From Nonomuraea typhae (GTDB taxonomy: Bacteria; Actinomycetota; Actinomycetes; Streptosporangiales; Streptosporangiaceae), in NCBI RefSeq assembly GCF_009760925.1, contig NZ_VRLV01000010.1, positions 124,001 through 188,000 on the forward strand: a stretch of DNA of 64,000 bases, in the 5' to 3' direction. Positions 7,601 through 15,678 of the stretch are shown here, piece by piece; the stretch's first letter is position 1; every line of letters starts with the position of its first letter. Under the pieces are notes generated by a model. It was not told the origin of the DNA. It did no database searches and saw only the letters and a list, made by a program, of their open reading frames with translations. The position numbers were made by a program, and so were the translations under genes.

Positions 7601-8494
7601 TCATGATGCCCATGCCACCAATGGCTCACACTCACCCAACCGCTTAAGAGCCTGCTTCTCGAGTTGCCGGATGCGCTCCCTGGTGAGCCCGAGACGGGAT
7701 GCTATTTCGGTATAAGTCTGCTTTGGAGCTCCAGCCAAGCCATACCGAAATTTCAGGATGAATGCCTCCCGGGCCGGAAGCGTGTCACATACCAGTGCCA
7801 AGTCCGCCGTCAGCGCCTGCCATTCCATCAGCTCGTCCACCCCCACCCCATCCGTTTCGGTAATGAGGTCGGCCATACTGGCATCCCCGTTCTCCCCCAC
7901 AGCCAGATCCAGGCTCAGCGTTTCCTGGGCGAACGTGCGCAATGTCGCAATCTCGTCCAGCGAACGCTCAGCCGCTTCGGCAAGCTCGGCGTCCAGCGGC
8001 TCCCGCCCCAGATCGAGGGCCAACCGCCGCTCTATCCTGAAAAATCGGGAAACGTCCTCGGCCACGTGCATCGGCAACCGCACCGCCCGGCTCTTCTCAT
8101 GAATGCCACGCTCGATCGCCTGCCGGATCCACCACATCCCATAGGTGGAGAATTTAAACCCCCGCCGGTAGTCGAACTTCTCCACCGCCCGGATCAGCCC
8201 GAGATTGCCCTCCTGGATCAGATCGAGCATGGGCAGCCCGCGATGCGCGTACCGCTTGGCCGTGGCGACCACGAGCCGCAGGTTGGCCCGGATCAGCTGG
8301 TCCTTGGCGGCCTCGCCGTCCTCCCGGACCTGCTCGAGCTCGGCCCCCGATGCCCCGCCCGCGAGCAGGTGCCCGGCGTACAGCCCGGCCTCGATGCGCT
8401 TGGCCAGCTCGACCTCGTCGGCGGCCGACAGCAGCGGCGTCCGGCCGATCTGGCGGAGGTACATGCCCAGCAGATCGGGCTCCTGCGATGCCAT
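7601..8494 (-). CDS. RNA polymerase sigma factor, RpoD/HrdB-like group 2
   Basis: 297-residue sigma70-family factor that directs RNA polymerase to promoters. Region 1.2 (DLLGMYLRQIGRTPLLSAADE), region 2 (LIRANLRLVVATAKRYAHRG, LDLIQEGNLGLIRAVEKFDY, FSTYGMWWIRQAI), region 3 and region 4 with its HTH (YTEIASRLGLTRERIRQLEKQAL) are all present. It lacks the long acidic N-terminus of the vegetative sigma factor, so it is a shorter, group 2-type paralogue. It lies 10 bases downstream of a STAS-domain gene on the same strand, suggesting an operon and possible partner-switch control, although classical partner-switch sigma factors are group 3. Confidence 0.92.
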   Translation of the reverse strand: MASQEPDLLGMYLRQIGRTPLLSAADEVELAKRIEAGLYAGHLLAGGASGAELEQVREDGEAAKDQLIRANLRLVVATAKRYAHRGLPMLDLIQEGNLGLIRAVEKFDYRRGFKFSTYGMWWIRQAIERGIHEKSRAVRLPMHVAEDVSRFFRIERRLALDLGREPLDAELAEAAERSLDEIATLRTFAQETLSLDLAVGENGDASMADLITETDGVGVDELMEWQALTADLALVCDTLPAREAFILKFRYGLAGAPKQTYTEIASRLGLTRERIRQLEKQALKRLGECEPLVAWAS

Positions 8495-8504
8495 GCACCG
8501 GCGA

Positions 8505-8891
8505 CTACCCGGTAAACGGCGGCGAATTCCCGTCGTCGCTGAGTTCGGCGATGGCCAGCTCGGCCGTGGGCCGGATGTCGAAGAACTTGTCCAGCGCCGT
8601 GATGGCGAACAGGTGCTTGCAGCGGCCGTTGAGCCCGGCCAGCAGCAGCCGCCCGCCGGAGGCGGTGACCGCCTTGTGGAGATAGACCAGGACGGACAGG
8701 CCCGAGGAGTCGCAGACGCTGACGGCCTGCATGTCGATGACGAGGGTGGGTGGCTGGGTGAGGTCGAGGGCTTTGGTGACCCGGTCGCGGACCTCGGCCG
8801 CCGAGCCGAAGTCGAAGTCCCCGGTCAGCCTCGCGATGACACAGGGCCCCTGAAGGCCCAGGCTGATCGACAAGGCTTGGTCCGAAGTCAC
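8505..8891 (-). CDS. STAS-domain anti-anti-sigma factor
   Basis: 128-residue single STAS domain. Such proteins bind the kinase-type anti-sigma factor when dephosphorylated and thereby free a sigma factor. The core strand-loop VCDSSGLSVLVYLHKA holds the conserved D-S-S-G motif, with the serine that is phosphorylated in SpoIIAA/RsbV homologues. Start is GTG at 8891 with GGAG four to five bases upstream. It directly precedes the sigma-factor gene. A HATPase/MEDS protein that could act as the opposite partner is encoded at 15679-16602, but not in this operon. Confidence 0.88.
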   Translation of the reverse strand: MTSDQALSISLGLQGPCVIARLTGDFDFGSAAEVRDRVTKALDLTQPPTLVIDMQAVSVCDSSGLSVLVYLHKAVTASGGRLLLAGLNGRCKHLFAITALDKFFDIRPTAELAIAELSDDGNSPPFTG

Positions 8892-8933
8892 CCAGCTCCA
8901 CCTACCTGAGTCGCTCTTGCCGTCCCTGACACC

Positions 8934-9911
8934 CTACGAGAAGTAGCGGCTCGGGTTGAACACCAGCATCTGGTCGATCTGCTCGCCGGTCACGCCCGAC
9001 TCGCGCAACGCGGGCAGGACGTCGTTGTGAATGTGATCGTAGCGCCAGTTGGGGGCGGCCGTCGTGAGGGCGTCATCCCACATCCCCCCGAAATAGTCCA
9101 TGAAGCAGCCCGTGTCGTGGCTGAGCACCATCCGATCGGCGTAGCCCCTCCGGCACAAATCGGCAATCGTGGACACCCGCTGGGGTGTGGGGTTGTAGAA
9201 GTCCAGCCCGAACCGGTCCATGCCCAGCGTGGCTCCGGTGTCGGCCATCCGCATCAGGTAGTCGAGGTCGTTGCTGTCCCCGGCGTGTCCCACGACCACC
9301 TTGGCCAGATCGACGCCTTCCTGGCCGAACAGCTCGAGCGCGATCAGGCCGGACTGCGTGGTGGAGTTGGTGTGCACGGTGATCGGCGCGCCGGTCTCGG
9401 CGTGCGCCCCCGCGACCGCCCGGCAGATCCGCTCGACGCCGGGGGTGAGCCCGTCCGCCTCGACCACGCACTTGAGCATGGCGGCCTTGACCCCGGTGTC
9501 GGCGATGCCCACGGTCAGGTCGCGCACGAACTCCCGCGTCATCGGCTCCGGCACGTCCATGAGCAGCCCGGGCCCACGATGCCGGAACTGGTGGGGCAAC
9601 TCGTGGTAGCTGTAGATGCCGGTCGCCACGATGATGTTCAGATCGGGTACGGCTGCCGCGATCCGCTGGATTCGCGGGATGTAGCGCCCGAGCCCCCAGA
9701 CCGTGGGATCCACGAGGGTCCGCACGCCTTTCGCGGCCAGCGCGTTCAGCTTCTCGATGGCGTCGCCGACCCGGACCTCCTCGTCCCACCAGGCGCCCTT
9801 CCCATAGTTGTCCAGGTGTTCGGTGGACAGGACGAAGATGTGCTCGTGCATGAGGGTCTGGCCGAGCTCTGCGACATTCACGGGACCGCGGACGGTGTCG
9901 ACGGTAGGCAT
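8934..9911 (-). CDS. Phosphotriesterase-family hydrolase (lactonase-like)
   Basis: 325-residue TIM-barrel hydrolase of the phosphotriesterase family, whose natural members are mostly lactonases or phosphodiesterases. Metal ligands can be read in order: H22 and H24 in MHEHIF, the bridging Lys147 in AMLKCVVEADG (normally carbamylated), H180 in TVHTNS, H209 in VVGHAGDS and D266 in LSHDTG. Length is typical. It ends 42 bases before the STAS gene on the same strand and may be co-transcribed with it. The substrate is unknown; organophosphate cleavage is usually a side activity. Confidence 0.88.
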   Translation of the reverse strand: MPTVDTVRGPVNVAELGQTLMHEHIFVLSTEHLDNYGKGAWWDEEVRVGDAIEKLNALAAKGVRTLVDPTVWGLGRYIPRIQRIAAAVPDLNIIVATGIYSYHELPHQFRHRGPGLLMDVPEPMTREFVRDLTVGIADTGVKAAMLKCVVEADGLTPGVERICRAVAGAHAETGAPITVHTNSTTQSGLIALELFGQEGVDLAKVVVGHAGDSNDLDYLMRMADTGATLGMDRFGLDFYNPTPQRVSTIADLCRRGYADRMVLSHDTGCFMDYFGGMWDDALTTAAPNWRYDHIHNDVLPALRESGVTGEQIDQMLVFNPSRYFS

Positions 9912-9971
9912 GCGTACCTCCCATACCGGCTGGTCTGCCGGGCGACACGGTAGGCCGCCCTCCCCTGCACG

Positions 9972-11375
9972 TCAACGTCCCAGCCGCGCGAACAGCGGCC
10001 GTGGCGGCGGTAGCCGTACCCCTGCGACGGCCGCGTGCACCCGCGCCGCCGCAGTGGGCAGGAAGGGCGCCAGTTGTCCGGCCAGCGTCCGGCAGGCGGC
10101 CACGAGTGTGCCCAGCGCGGGCGCCGGATCGGCCTGTTGCCAGGGGCGCTCCCGCTCCACGTACTGGTTGGCCTCCTCCACGATCGACCACACGGCGCCG
10201 GCGGCCCGCCGGAAGTCGTAGCCGTCCAGCGCTTCGGCCACCGCGGCCGGCACCCCGGCGCCGATCACCGTCTGGCCGGGGTCCGGCACGTGGCCGTCCA
10301 GGAAGCGGTGAACCATGGTGACGACCCGGTTGACCAGGTTGCCGACGCCGTTGGCGAGGTCCTCGTCGGCGCGGGCGACCAGGCGGGCCTCGGTGAAGTC
10401 GGTGTCGCCCACCCGGGGCACCTCACGCAGCAGCCACCAGCGCAGCGCGTCCACGCCGTACCGGGCGGACAGGGCGGCCGGATCGGCGTTCACCCCGGAC
10501 GATTTGCTGATCTTGCGCCCGCCGGCGGTCAGGTAGTCGTGCACGACGATGTCCGTGGGCAGCGGCAGCCCGGCCGACAGGAGCATGGCCGGCCAGTAGA
10601 CCGCGTGGAAGCGGATGACGCCCTTGCCGACCAGGTGCGTCCTGCGCCCGTCGCCCGCCCACCACCGCCGGTAGGAGTCGTCGTCCAGGGCGGTGACGTA
10701 GTTGGCCAGCGCGTCCCACCACACGTAGACGACCTGGCCCGGATCGCCCGGCACCGGAATCCCCCAGCCGCGGGCACGCGCTGCGGAGCGGGAGACGCTG
10801 ATGTCGCTCAGCCCGGCCTCCAGGAAGGCCAGCACCTCGTTACGGCGGGCGGCCGGCTCGATCCTGAGCCCGCCGCCACGGATCAGCTCCAGCAGCCGCT
10901 CCCGGTAGCGCGACAGCCGGAAGAACCAGTTGGTCTCGGCCACCCGCTGCAACGGCTCGGCATGGCCTTCCGGGCACGGCCCCTCGGGGTAGAACTGCTC
11001 GCAGCCCACGCAGTAGAGCCCCTCGTAGTGCCGCTGGTAGAGGTCGTGCCGGGTGGCCTCCCACAGCTTCTCCACCCCGGCCCGGTGGGAGGGGTCGCGG
11101 CTGGTGCGCACGAAGGCGTCGAACGACAGGTCCAGCGGCTCGCGCAGCGCGTGGAAGGCGGCGGCGTTGGCGTCGACCAGCTCGCGCACCGGCACGCCGG
11201 CCGCCTCGGCGGCCAGCACGTTCTTGAGGGAGTTGTCGTCGGTGCCGGTCTGGAAGCGCACCTGCCGGCCGAGCAGGCGGTGGTGCCGGGCCAGGACGTC
11301 GGCCTGCACGATCTCCAGCGCGAAGCCGAGGTGGGGGCGGGCGTTGACGTAGGGAATGGTGGTCGTGATGTACAT
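9972..11375 (-). CDS. metG: Methionyl-tRNA synthetase
   Basis: 467-residue class I synthetase charging tRNA-Met. The HIGH-type motif is HLGF at residues 15-18 (PYVNARPHLGFALE) and the KMSKS-type motif is KISKS at 288-292. The zinc knuckle has three Cys and one His (CVGC at 122-125, C134, H138) in place of four Cys. The helical anticodon-binding domain follows (NGVGNLVNRVVTMVHRFLDG); no C-terminal tRNA-binding extension is present. Start is ATG 11375, just after GGGAGG; a longer frame starting at 11432 would place a hairpin inside the coding region. A leader peptide and hairpins lie upstream. At this length it may be a second, shorter MetRS rather than the only one. Confidence 0.92.
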   Translation of the reverse strand: MYITTTIPYVNARPHLGFALEIVQADVLARHHRLLGRQVRFQTGTDDNSLKNVLAAEAAGVPVRELVDANAAAFHALREPLDLSFDAFVRTSRDPSHRAGVEKLWEATRHDLYQRHYEGLYCVGCEQFYPEGPCPEGHAEPLQRVAETNWFFRLSRYRERLLELIRGGGLRIEPAARRNEVLAFLEAGLSDISVSRSAARARGWGIPVPGDPGQVVYVWWDALANYVTALDDDSYRRWWAGDGRRTHLVGKGVIRFHAVYWPAMLLSAGLPLPTDIVVHDYLTAGGRKISKSSGVNADPAALSARYGVDALRWWLLREVPRVGDTDFTEARLVARADEDLANGVGNLVNRVVTMVHRFLDGHVPDPGQTVIGAGVPAAVAEALDGYDFRRAAGAVWSIVEEANQYVERERPWQQADPAPALGTLVAACRTLAGQLAPFLPTAAARVHAAVAGVRLPPPRPLFARLGR

Positions 11376-11409
11376 CGGGAACCTCCCACGGGGCCCCGGA
11401 ACGACGAAA

Positions 11410-11430
11410 GGCCCCGCGAATCGCAGGGCC
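11410..11430 (-). terminator. Attenuator-like hairpin before metG
   Basis: On the minus strand GGCCCTGCG-ATT-CGCGGGGCC forms a 9-bp stem (one T-G pair), followed by TTTCGTCGTT. The 3' arm could alternatively pair with GGCCCCG inside the upstream leader frame (11457-11451), and that GGCCCCG also takes part in a small hairpin CCCCG-TAG-CGGGG. Mutually exclusive pairings of this kind are typical of attenuators. No reporter evidence exists here; the U-tract is weak. Confidence 0.5.
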
Positions 11431-11447
11431 ATGCCGGTTAAACCCCG

Positions 11448-11480
11448 CTACGGGGCCATCATCACCGGCTGTCGTGTCAT
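11448..11480 (-). CDS. Putative leader peptide of metG with tandem Met codons
   Basis: A ten-codon frame, MTRQPVMMAP, begins nine bases after the stop of the permease gene, with AGGA overlapping that stop as a possible ribosome-binding site. Codons 7 and 8 are both ATG and the stop codon sits in the loop of the CCCCG-TAG-CGGGG hairpin. A ribosome stalled at the ATG pair for lack of charged tRNA-Met would cover this hairpin, as in amino-acid leader attenuation. Whether it is translated is inference. Confidence 0.45.
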   Translation of the reverse strand: MTRQPVMMAP

Positions 11481-11489
11481 ATCCCGATC

Positions 11490-12734
11490 CTACCGGAGAG
11501 CCGCCCGGTGGCGCAGGAACCACAGCAGAACGCCGACCGCGAAGACCGCCAGCCCCGCCACGACCGCCTGCCACGGCAGCGTGAACGCCAGCACCAGGCA
11601 CAACACCAGCCCGATGACGGGTACGGCCCGGCGCGGGGCGCCCTCGCCGGCCCGCAGGGTGAGCGCGGAGGCGTTGGCGATGGCGTAGTAGACCAGGACG
11701 CCGAAGGAGGAGAAGGCGATGGCCCCGCGCAGGTCGGCCAGCATCAGCAGGACGATCACGGTGAGCCCGACGGCCAGTTCGGCGCGATGCGGCACCTGCC
11801 GGCCGGGATGGACCGCGTCCAGGAAGCCCGGCAGGTCCCGGTTGCGGGCCATCGCCAGCACGGTGCGCGAGACCCCGAGCACCAGGGCCAGCAACGCCCC
11901 GAGCGCGGCCACGGCGGCCCCGGCGGTGACGACGGGCACCAGCCAGGGCAGCTGAGCCGCCCGCGCGAGCTCGGCCAGCGGCGCCGGCGAGCGCCCGAGC
12001 CGCTCCGGCCCCAGGGCCTTCAGGGCGGAGATCGCGACCAGGGTGTAGACGGCCAGCGTGATGACCAGCGCGATGCCGACGGCCCGGGGGATCGTCCGGG
12101 AGGGGTCGCGCACCTCCTCCCCCAGCGTCGCGATGCGCGCATATCCGGCGAAGGCAAAGAACAACAGCCCGGCGCCCTGCAGAACGCCGGGAACCGTCCC
12201 GCCGCCCGCGGAGGTGACGGCCACCGGCGGAGGGGCCGAGGTCGCCAGCAGCCCGGCGGCGATCACCGTGCCCAGGACCGCCAGCACGAAGACGATCATG
12301 ATCCGGGCCGCACCCGCCGAGCGCTGCACGCCGAGGAGGTTGAGCCCGGTCACCCCGGCAACCGCCCCGATGGCCAGTGGCTGGGCCAGCGCGGGCGCCA
12401 CGTAGGCGCCGAAGGTCAGGGCCATCGCGGCGCACGAGGCGGTCTTGCCGACGGTGAAGCCCCACCCGGCGAGATATCCCCAGAACGGGCCCAGGCGCTG
12501 CCTGCCGTACACATAGGTGCCGCCGGACTCGGGATAGAGGGCGGCCAGGCGCGCGGAGGAGGTGGCGTTGCAGTAGGCCACGACGGCGGCGAGCGCGAGG
12601 GAGGCGAGCAGCCACGAGCCGGCGGCGCGGACGGCGGGCGCGAAGGCGACGAACACGCCGGCGCCGATCATCGCGCTCAGCCCGACCACCACGGCGTCGG
12701 TGGTGCCCAGCCGCCGGGCCAGCCTTTCGGCCAC
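11490..12734 (-). CDS. APC-family amino acid permease
   Basis: 414-residue integral membrane transporter of the amino acid-polyamine-organocation superfamily, with about 12 hydrophobic segments. The first helix carries the family's unwound substrate-binding motif (LSAMIGAGVFVAFAP), and the sixth the FFAFAGYARIATLGEEVRDP segment. The preferred start is GTG 12734, placed six bases after GAGGAGG. It lies directly upstream of the metG leader on the same strand, with nine bases between its stop and the leader peptide start, so permease and metG may share a transcript. Uptake of an amino acid is likely; methionine would fit the context but is not shown. Confidence 0.85.
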   Translation of the reverse strand: MAERLARRLGTTDAVVVGLSAMIGAGVFVAFAPAVRAAGSWLLASLALAAVVAYCNATSSARLAALYPESGGTYVYGRQRLGPFWGYLAGWGFTVGKTASCAAMALTFGAYVAPALAQPLAIGAVAGVTGLNLLGVQRSAGAARIMIVFVLAVLGTVIAAGLLATSAPPPVAVTSAGGGTVPGVLQGAGLLFFAFAGYARIATLGEEVRDPSRTIPRAVGIALVITLAVYTLVAISALKALGPERLGRSPAPLAELARAAQLPWLVPVVTAGAAVAALGALLALVLGVSRTVLAMARNRDLPGFLDAVHPGRQVPHRAELAVGLTVIVLLMLADLRGAIAFSSFGVLVYYAIANASALTLRAGEGAPRRAVPVIGLVLCLVLAFTLPWQAVVAGLAVFAVGVLLWFLRHRAALR

Positions 12735-12816
12735 GTCGTCCTCCTCGAACCTCTCGTCCCGATGGAGAACTCTGCACCATCCGGCTGACACGTCGGTGAA
12801 CGGACGGTGAAGCGGG

Positions 12817-13275
12817 CTACTCGTCCTTGGCCGGAGCGGGCACGACGAGCACGGGCCGGTCGGCGTGGTGCACGACGCGGTCGGAGGTGCTGCCGAGCAG
12901 GAGCGACTTGACCCCGCCGAGCCCGCGCGTCCCGGTGACGATGAGCGCCGCATCGACGTCGGCGGCCACGTCCACGATCGTGGACCAGATCGCGACCCGG
13001 TCGAGCTCGACGCGTGGCGTGGCGGTGAACCCGGACTTCCTGGCCAGTTCCGCGCCCTGGTCGGCCAGGTGCTGCATCGCCTCCCCGACCGCCTGGTCCT
13101 CGGCGGCGGTCAACTCGGGGGAGATGACCATGCCCATCGAGGCGTGGGCGGCGGTCATGGCCAGGCGTTCCCAGACGGTGAGGACGACCGCGCGGTCGCC
13201 CTGGAGCAGCCGACCGGCGGCCTCGATGGCGGCCTTGGCGTCGTCGGAGCCGTCGTAGGCAATCAGAATCGTCAT
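12817..13275 (-). CDS. Universal stress protein (UspA family)
   Basis: 152-residue single Usp domain. It opens with MTILIAYDGSDDAKAAIEAA and ends with GTRGLGGVKSLLLGSTSDRVVHHADRPVLVV, where the G-x2-G-x9-G-(S/T) pattern is the ATP-binding signature. The start at 13275 is chosen because the protein then begins at the first beta strand; ATG 13284 is an in-frame alternative. GGGA lies about nine bases upstream. Likely a stress-induced nucleotide-binding protein in the cytosol. Confidence 0.9.
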   Translation of the reverse strand: MTILIAYDGSDDAKAAIEAAGRLLQGDRAVVLTVWERLAMTAAHASMGMVISPELTAAEDQAVGEAMQHLADQGAELARKSGFTATPRVELDRVAIWSTIVDVAADVDAALIVTGTRGLGGVKSLLLGSTSDRVVHHADRPVLVVPAPAKDE

Positions 13276-13345
13276 TTGGGCCATCCCAAAATAGAGGTCG
13301 TCGATTCCTACCTGCCCTGTTTCACCTTCCGCATTCGGGTAGCGG

Positions 13346-13717
13346 ATGTTCATGACAGTGACGAGATTCCAGGACCTGCCCCTCGCCGACCGGGAGCGCG
13401 AATGGGACGCCGCCGCCGCGGACAAGCGGGTACGCAGGTGGGCGGGGGCCGAGGACGAACCCAACGAGAAGTTCCGGCGCGCCTTTCTCTGGTACGACGC
13501 CGACGACGCCGACGAGTACGGCGCTTACAAGCTGCCGATCGCCGACGTCGTCAACGGTGAGCTGAAGGCGGTCCCGCGGGCGGTGATGTCCGCGGGCGGG
13601 GTCCTCGACGGCGCCAGAGGCGGAGTGAAGATCCCCGAGAAGGAGGTGGACCGGGTCAAGGGCCACCTCGCCAAGTACTACGACAAGATGGGCGACGTGC
13701 CGCCCTGGGACCGCTGA
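13346..13717 (+). CDS. Small protein related to phage head-maturation protein segments
   Basis: 123 residues, soluble. The second half (EYGAYKLPIADVVNGELKAV, then PRAVMSAGGVLDGARGG, then IPEKEVDRVKGHLAKYYDKMG) resembles a conserved stretch that accompanies prohead protease or portal proteins in tailed-phage genomes. Here it stands alone, without any other phage gene nearby, so it is probably a domesticated domain. ATG 13346 and ATG 13352 are both possible starts. Its last 40 bases overlap the end of the DUF998 gene on the other strand. Function is unknown; the phage link comes from my memory of the motif and should be confirmed by search. Confidence 0.6.
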   Translation: MFMTVTRFQDLPLADREREWDAAAADKRVRRWAGAEDEPNEKFRRAFLWYDADDADEYGAYKLPIADVVNGELKAVPRAVMSAGGVLDGARGGVKIPEKEVDRVKGHLAKYYDKMGDVPPWDR

Positions 13718-14328
13718 GCGAGCGACCGGCCGGCCCGGGACCGGTGGGCGAGCATCGAGAGCCCGATCAGCGCCAGCACCCCGAGCTCCGTGACCACGAC
13801 CACGCGCTGGGTCAGCCCGGCGGGGATGTCGTCGTTGGCGAGCGGGATGCCGAACATGCGCACCACGTACGGAATCACGACCAGCAGCAGGGCGCCCATC
13901 GCGATCCCGCACAGCCACTTCATCGCCGGCGCGTACCGGATCCGCGCCTTCGCCAGAAGCATCCCCGCGACAGGCATCGCCAGGAACGCTCCAAGGGCCG
14001 CATACCGGTGGATGCCACCTGACAACGACAGCGGCACCCCGGGCCGGTCGGTCGGGAAGGCGCCGATGAGGAACATGCACGTCCCCCAGGCCACCAGCAG
14101 CCACACCACCCGCCGGTCGGCGCCCGAGCGCCGCAGCGCCTCGGCGATCAGCGCCGAGCCCGCGGCGAACAGGGTCAGCGAGGCGGGCAGCAGCCAGCCG
14201 CCCGAGGCCCACGCGTACTCGCTGATCACGCTGTGGAACGGGTCGAGCCCGGCCTCCGCGTGGAGGGTGAGCATGGCGCCGGTGCCGGTGCCGATGGCCG
14301 CGAATCCGCTGACGAGCAATGCCTTCAT
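13678..14328 (-). CDS. DUF998-type membrane protein
   Basis: 216-residue polytopic membrane protein with about six helices. The pattern of the first helix, then LDPFHSVISEYAWASGG, and later GIHRYAALGAFLAMPVAG matches the DUF998 family, small membrane proteins of unknown function common in actinobacteria and plants. Conserved SxY and H-R residues near the membrane surface are seen. A basic, Ser-rich cytoplasmic tail ends the protein. It overlaps the preceding phage-like gene tail to tail by 40 bases. Confidence 0.75.
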   Translation of the reverse strand: MKALLVSGFAAIGTGTGAMLTLHAEAGLDPFHSVISEYAWASGGWLLPASLTLFAAGSALIAEALRRSGADRRVVWLLVAWGTCMFLIGAFPTDRPGVPLSLSGGIHRYAALGAFLAMPVAGMLLAKARIRYAPAMKWLCGIAMGALLLVVIPYVVRMFGIPLANDDIPAGLTQRVVVVTELGVLALIGLSMLAHRSRAGRSLAQRSQGGTSPILS

Positions 14329-14476
14329 GGGTTCTAAGCTCGCGGAACGCGGCTTTCGCGAGTATCGGAGATCAACCCTAAGTAGCCCTGGTAGACCCCC
14401 TAATACCTTGGTCGGGGGCTGTCCGGGAAACCCGGGCTGACCTGGGCGGGGACAGACCCTGGTAGGGCCAGCCTCC

Positions 14477-15649
14477 TCAGGGTCGGGGTCGCCTGCCGTA
14501 CCTGCGGGGGTCGCTCTTGCGAGTGACCTCGGTGATCACCACGAGCGCGGCCGTCACCCCCGCGATGACCGGCGCCGGCGCCGGCGTCAGGGGCGCCAGC
14601 AGGACCAGCAGGGTCGCGCAGAGGACGGCGGCGGTGTCGGCCGGGCCGTACCGGTGCGGGCGGATGTGCAGGAGCCAGACCATGAACAGGAAGACGGCCA
14701 CCGGCACGGCGATCGTGTAGCCGACGCCGGCGGCCGACAGGTGGGCCTTGCCGGTGAGCTGGTCCACGGCGACTTCGACGCCCGAGCTCACCGCGCCCAC
14801 GGCGGCGAAGATCAGGAAGTGGCCGTAGCCCCAGGGAATGGCCTGCCGGTTGGAGGTGAGCAGTTCGGCCGCGGGCGGGGCGAAGTAGATCCACCAGAGC
14901 GCGAAGACGATCACCAGGGCCGAGACCGACAGCAGGATCAGGCCGGGCTCGATGCCGCGCTCGCTGCCGGCCTCCTGCACGGCGATGGTGGCGGCCAGGA
15001 TGTTCTCGCCCATCATGATCAGCGTGAACAGCCCGTAGCGCTCGGCGATGTGGTGCGCGTGCCACGGGGTACGGCCGGCGGACTCCGCCCAGACCGGAAC
15101 GGCCAGCTCGATCAGGGCGCAGACCACGAATCCCGCCAGGAGCCACTCCCGGGGGACGAACAGCAGCAGGATCGCCCAGGCCACCTGGGCCGCGCCGATG
15201 CCCGCCGCGTACCGCAGCGCCGTCCGCCTGCCCTCAGGGTGCCCGGCGGCGGCGCGCAGCCACTGCGAGGCCATGGCCAGGCGCATGATGACGTAGCCGA
15301 CCAGGAACAACGTGATGTCGCGTTCGGTGAAGGCGCGCGGCACCCCTGCGGCCAGCACGAGCACGCCGGACATCTGCACCAGTGTCGTGACCCGGTACCA
15401 CCAGTCGTCCACGTCGTAGGCGGAGGCGAACCAGGTGTAGTTCATCCACGCCCACCAGATGGCGAAGAAGCACGTCAGGTAGCCGGTCAGCCCCAGGCCG
15501 ACGTGCGCCTCGGACAGCGCGTGGTGAAGCTGACTCCCGGCGAAGGAGACGGCGACCACGAAGCACAGGTCGAAGAAGAGCTCCAGCGGGGTCGCCACGC
15601 GATGCGGCTCGGTCGTGTCGCGCGGGCGCATCGGGCGCAGGGCGTTCAT
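14477..15649 (-). CDS. Low-temperature-requirement A (LtrA) family membrane protein
   Basis: 390-residue integral membrane protein of the LtrA family, first described in Listeria and of unclear activity. The N-terminal hallmark is TPLELFFDLCFVVAVSF; later segments include AIWWAWMNYTWFASAYD and HHIAERYGLFTLIMMGENILA, both strongly conserved in the family. About ten to twelve helices are expected. The start is ATG 15649; no clear ribosome-binding site is seen. It follows the MEDS/HATPase gene by 29 bases on the same strand, so they are probably co-transcribed. Confidence 0.9.
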   Translation of the reverse strand: MNALRPMRPRDTTEPHRVATPLELFFDLCFVVAVSFAGSQLHHALSEAHVGLGLTGYLTCFFAIWWAWMNYTWFASAYDVDDWWYRVTTLVQMSGVLVLAAGVPRAFTERDITLFLVGYVIMRLAMASQWLRAAAGHPEGRRTALRYAAGIGAAQVAWAILLLFVPREWLLAGFVVCALIELAVPVWAESAGRTPWHAHHIAERYGLFTLIMMGENILAATIAVQEAGSERGIEPGLILLSVSALVIVFALWWIYFAPPAAELLTSNRQAIPWGYGHFLIFAAVGAVSSGVEVAVDQLTGKAHLSAAGVGYTIAVPVAVFLFMVWLLHIRPHRYGPADTAAVLCATLLVLLAPLTPAPAPVIAGVTAALVVITEVTRKSDPRRYGRRPRP

Positions 15650-15678
15650 GTGACGGGTGTACCCGGGCGGGGCCACGA

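Noticed and set aside
11376..11432. Longer metG start at 11432
   Set aside because: The extension (MALRFAGPFV...) would be encoded by the attenuator-like hairpin, adds no homologous residues, and GGGAGG sits correctly before ATG 11375.
11375..11490. T-box riboswitch before metG
   Set aside because: The conserved T-box sequence AGGGTGGNACCGCG and a specifier stem could not be found in the 115 bases.
13346..13717. Prophage remnant
   Set aside because: Only a single phage-like domain is present; no integrase, portal, terminase, tail genes or attachment repeats are nearby.
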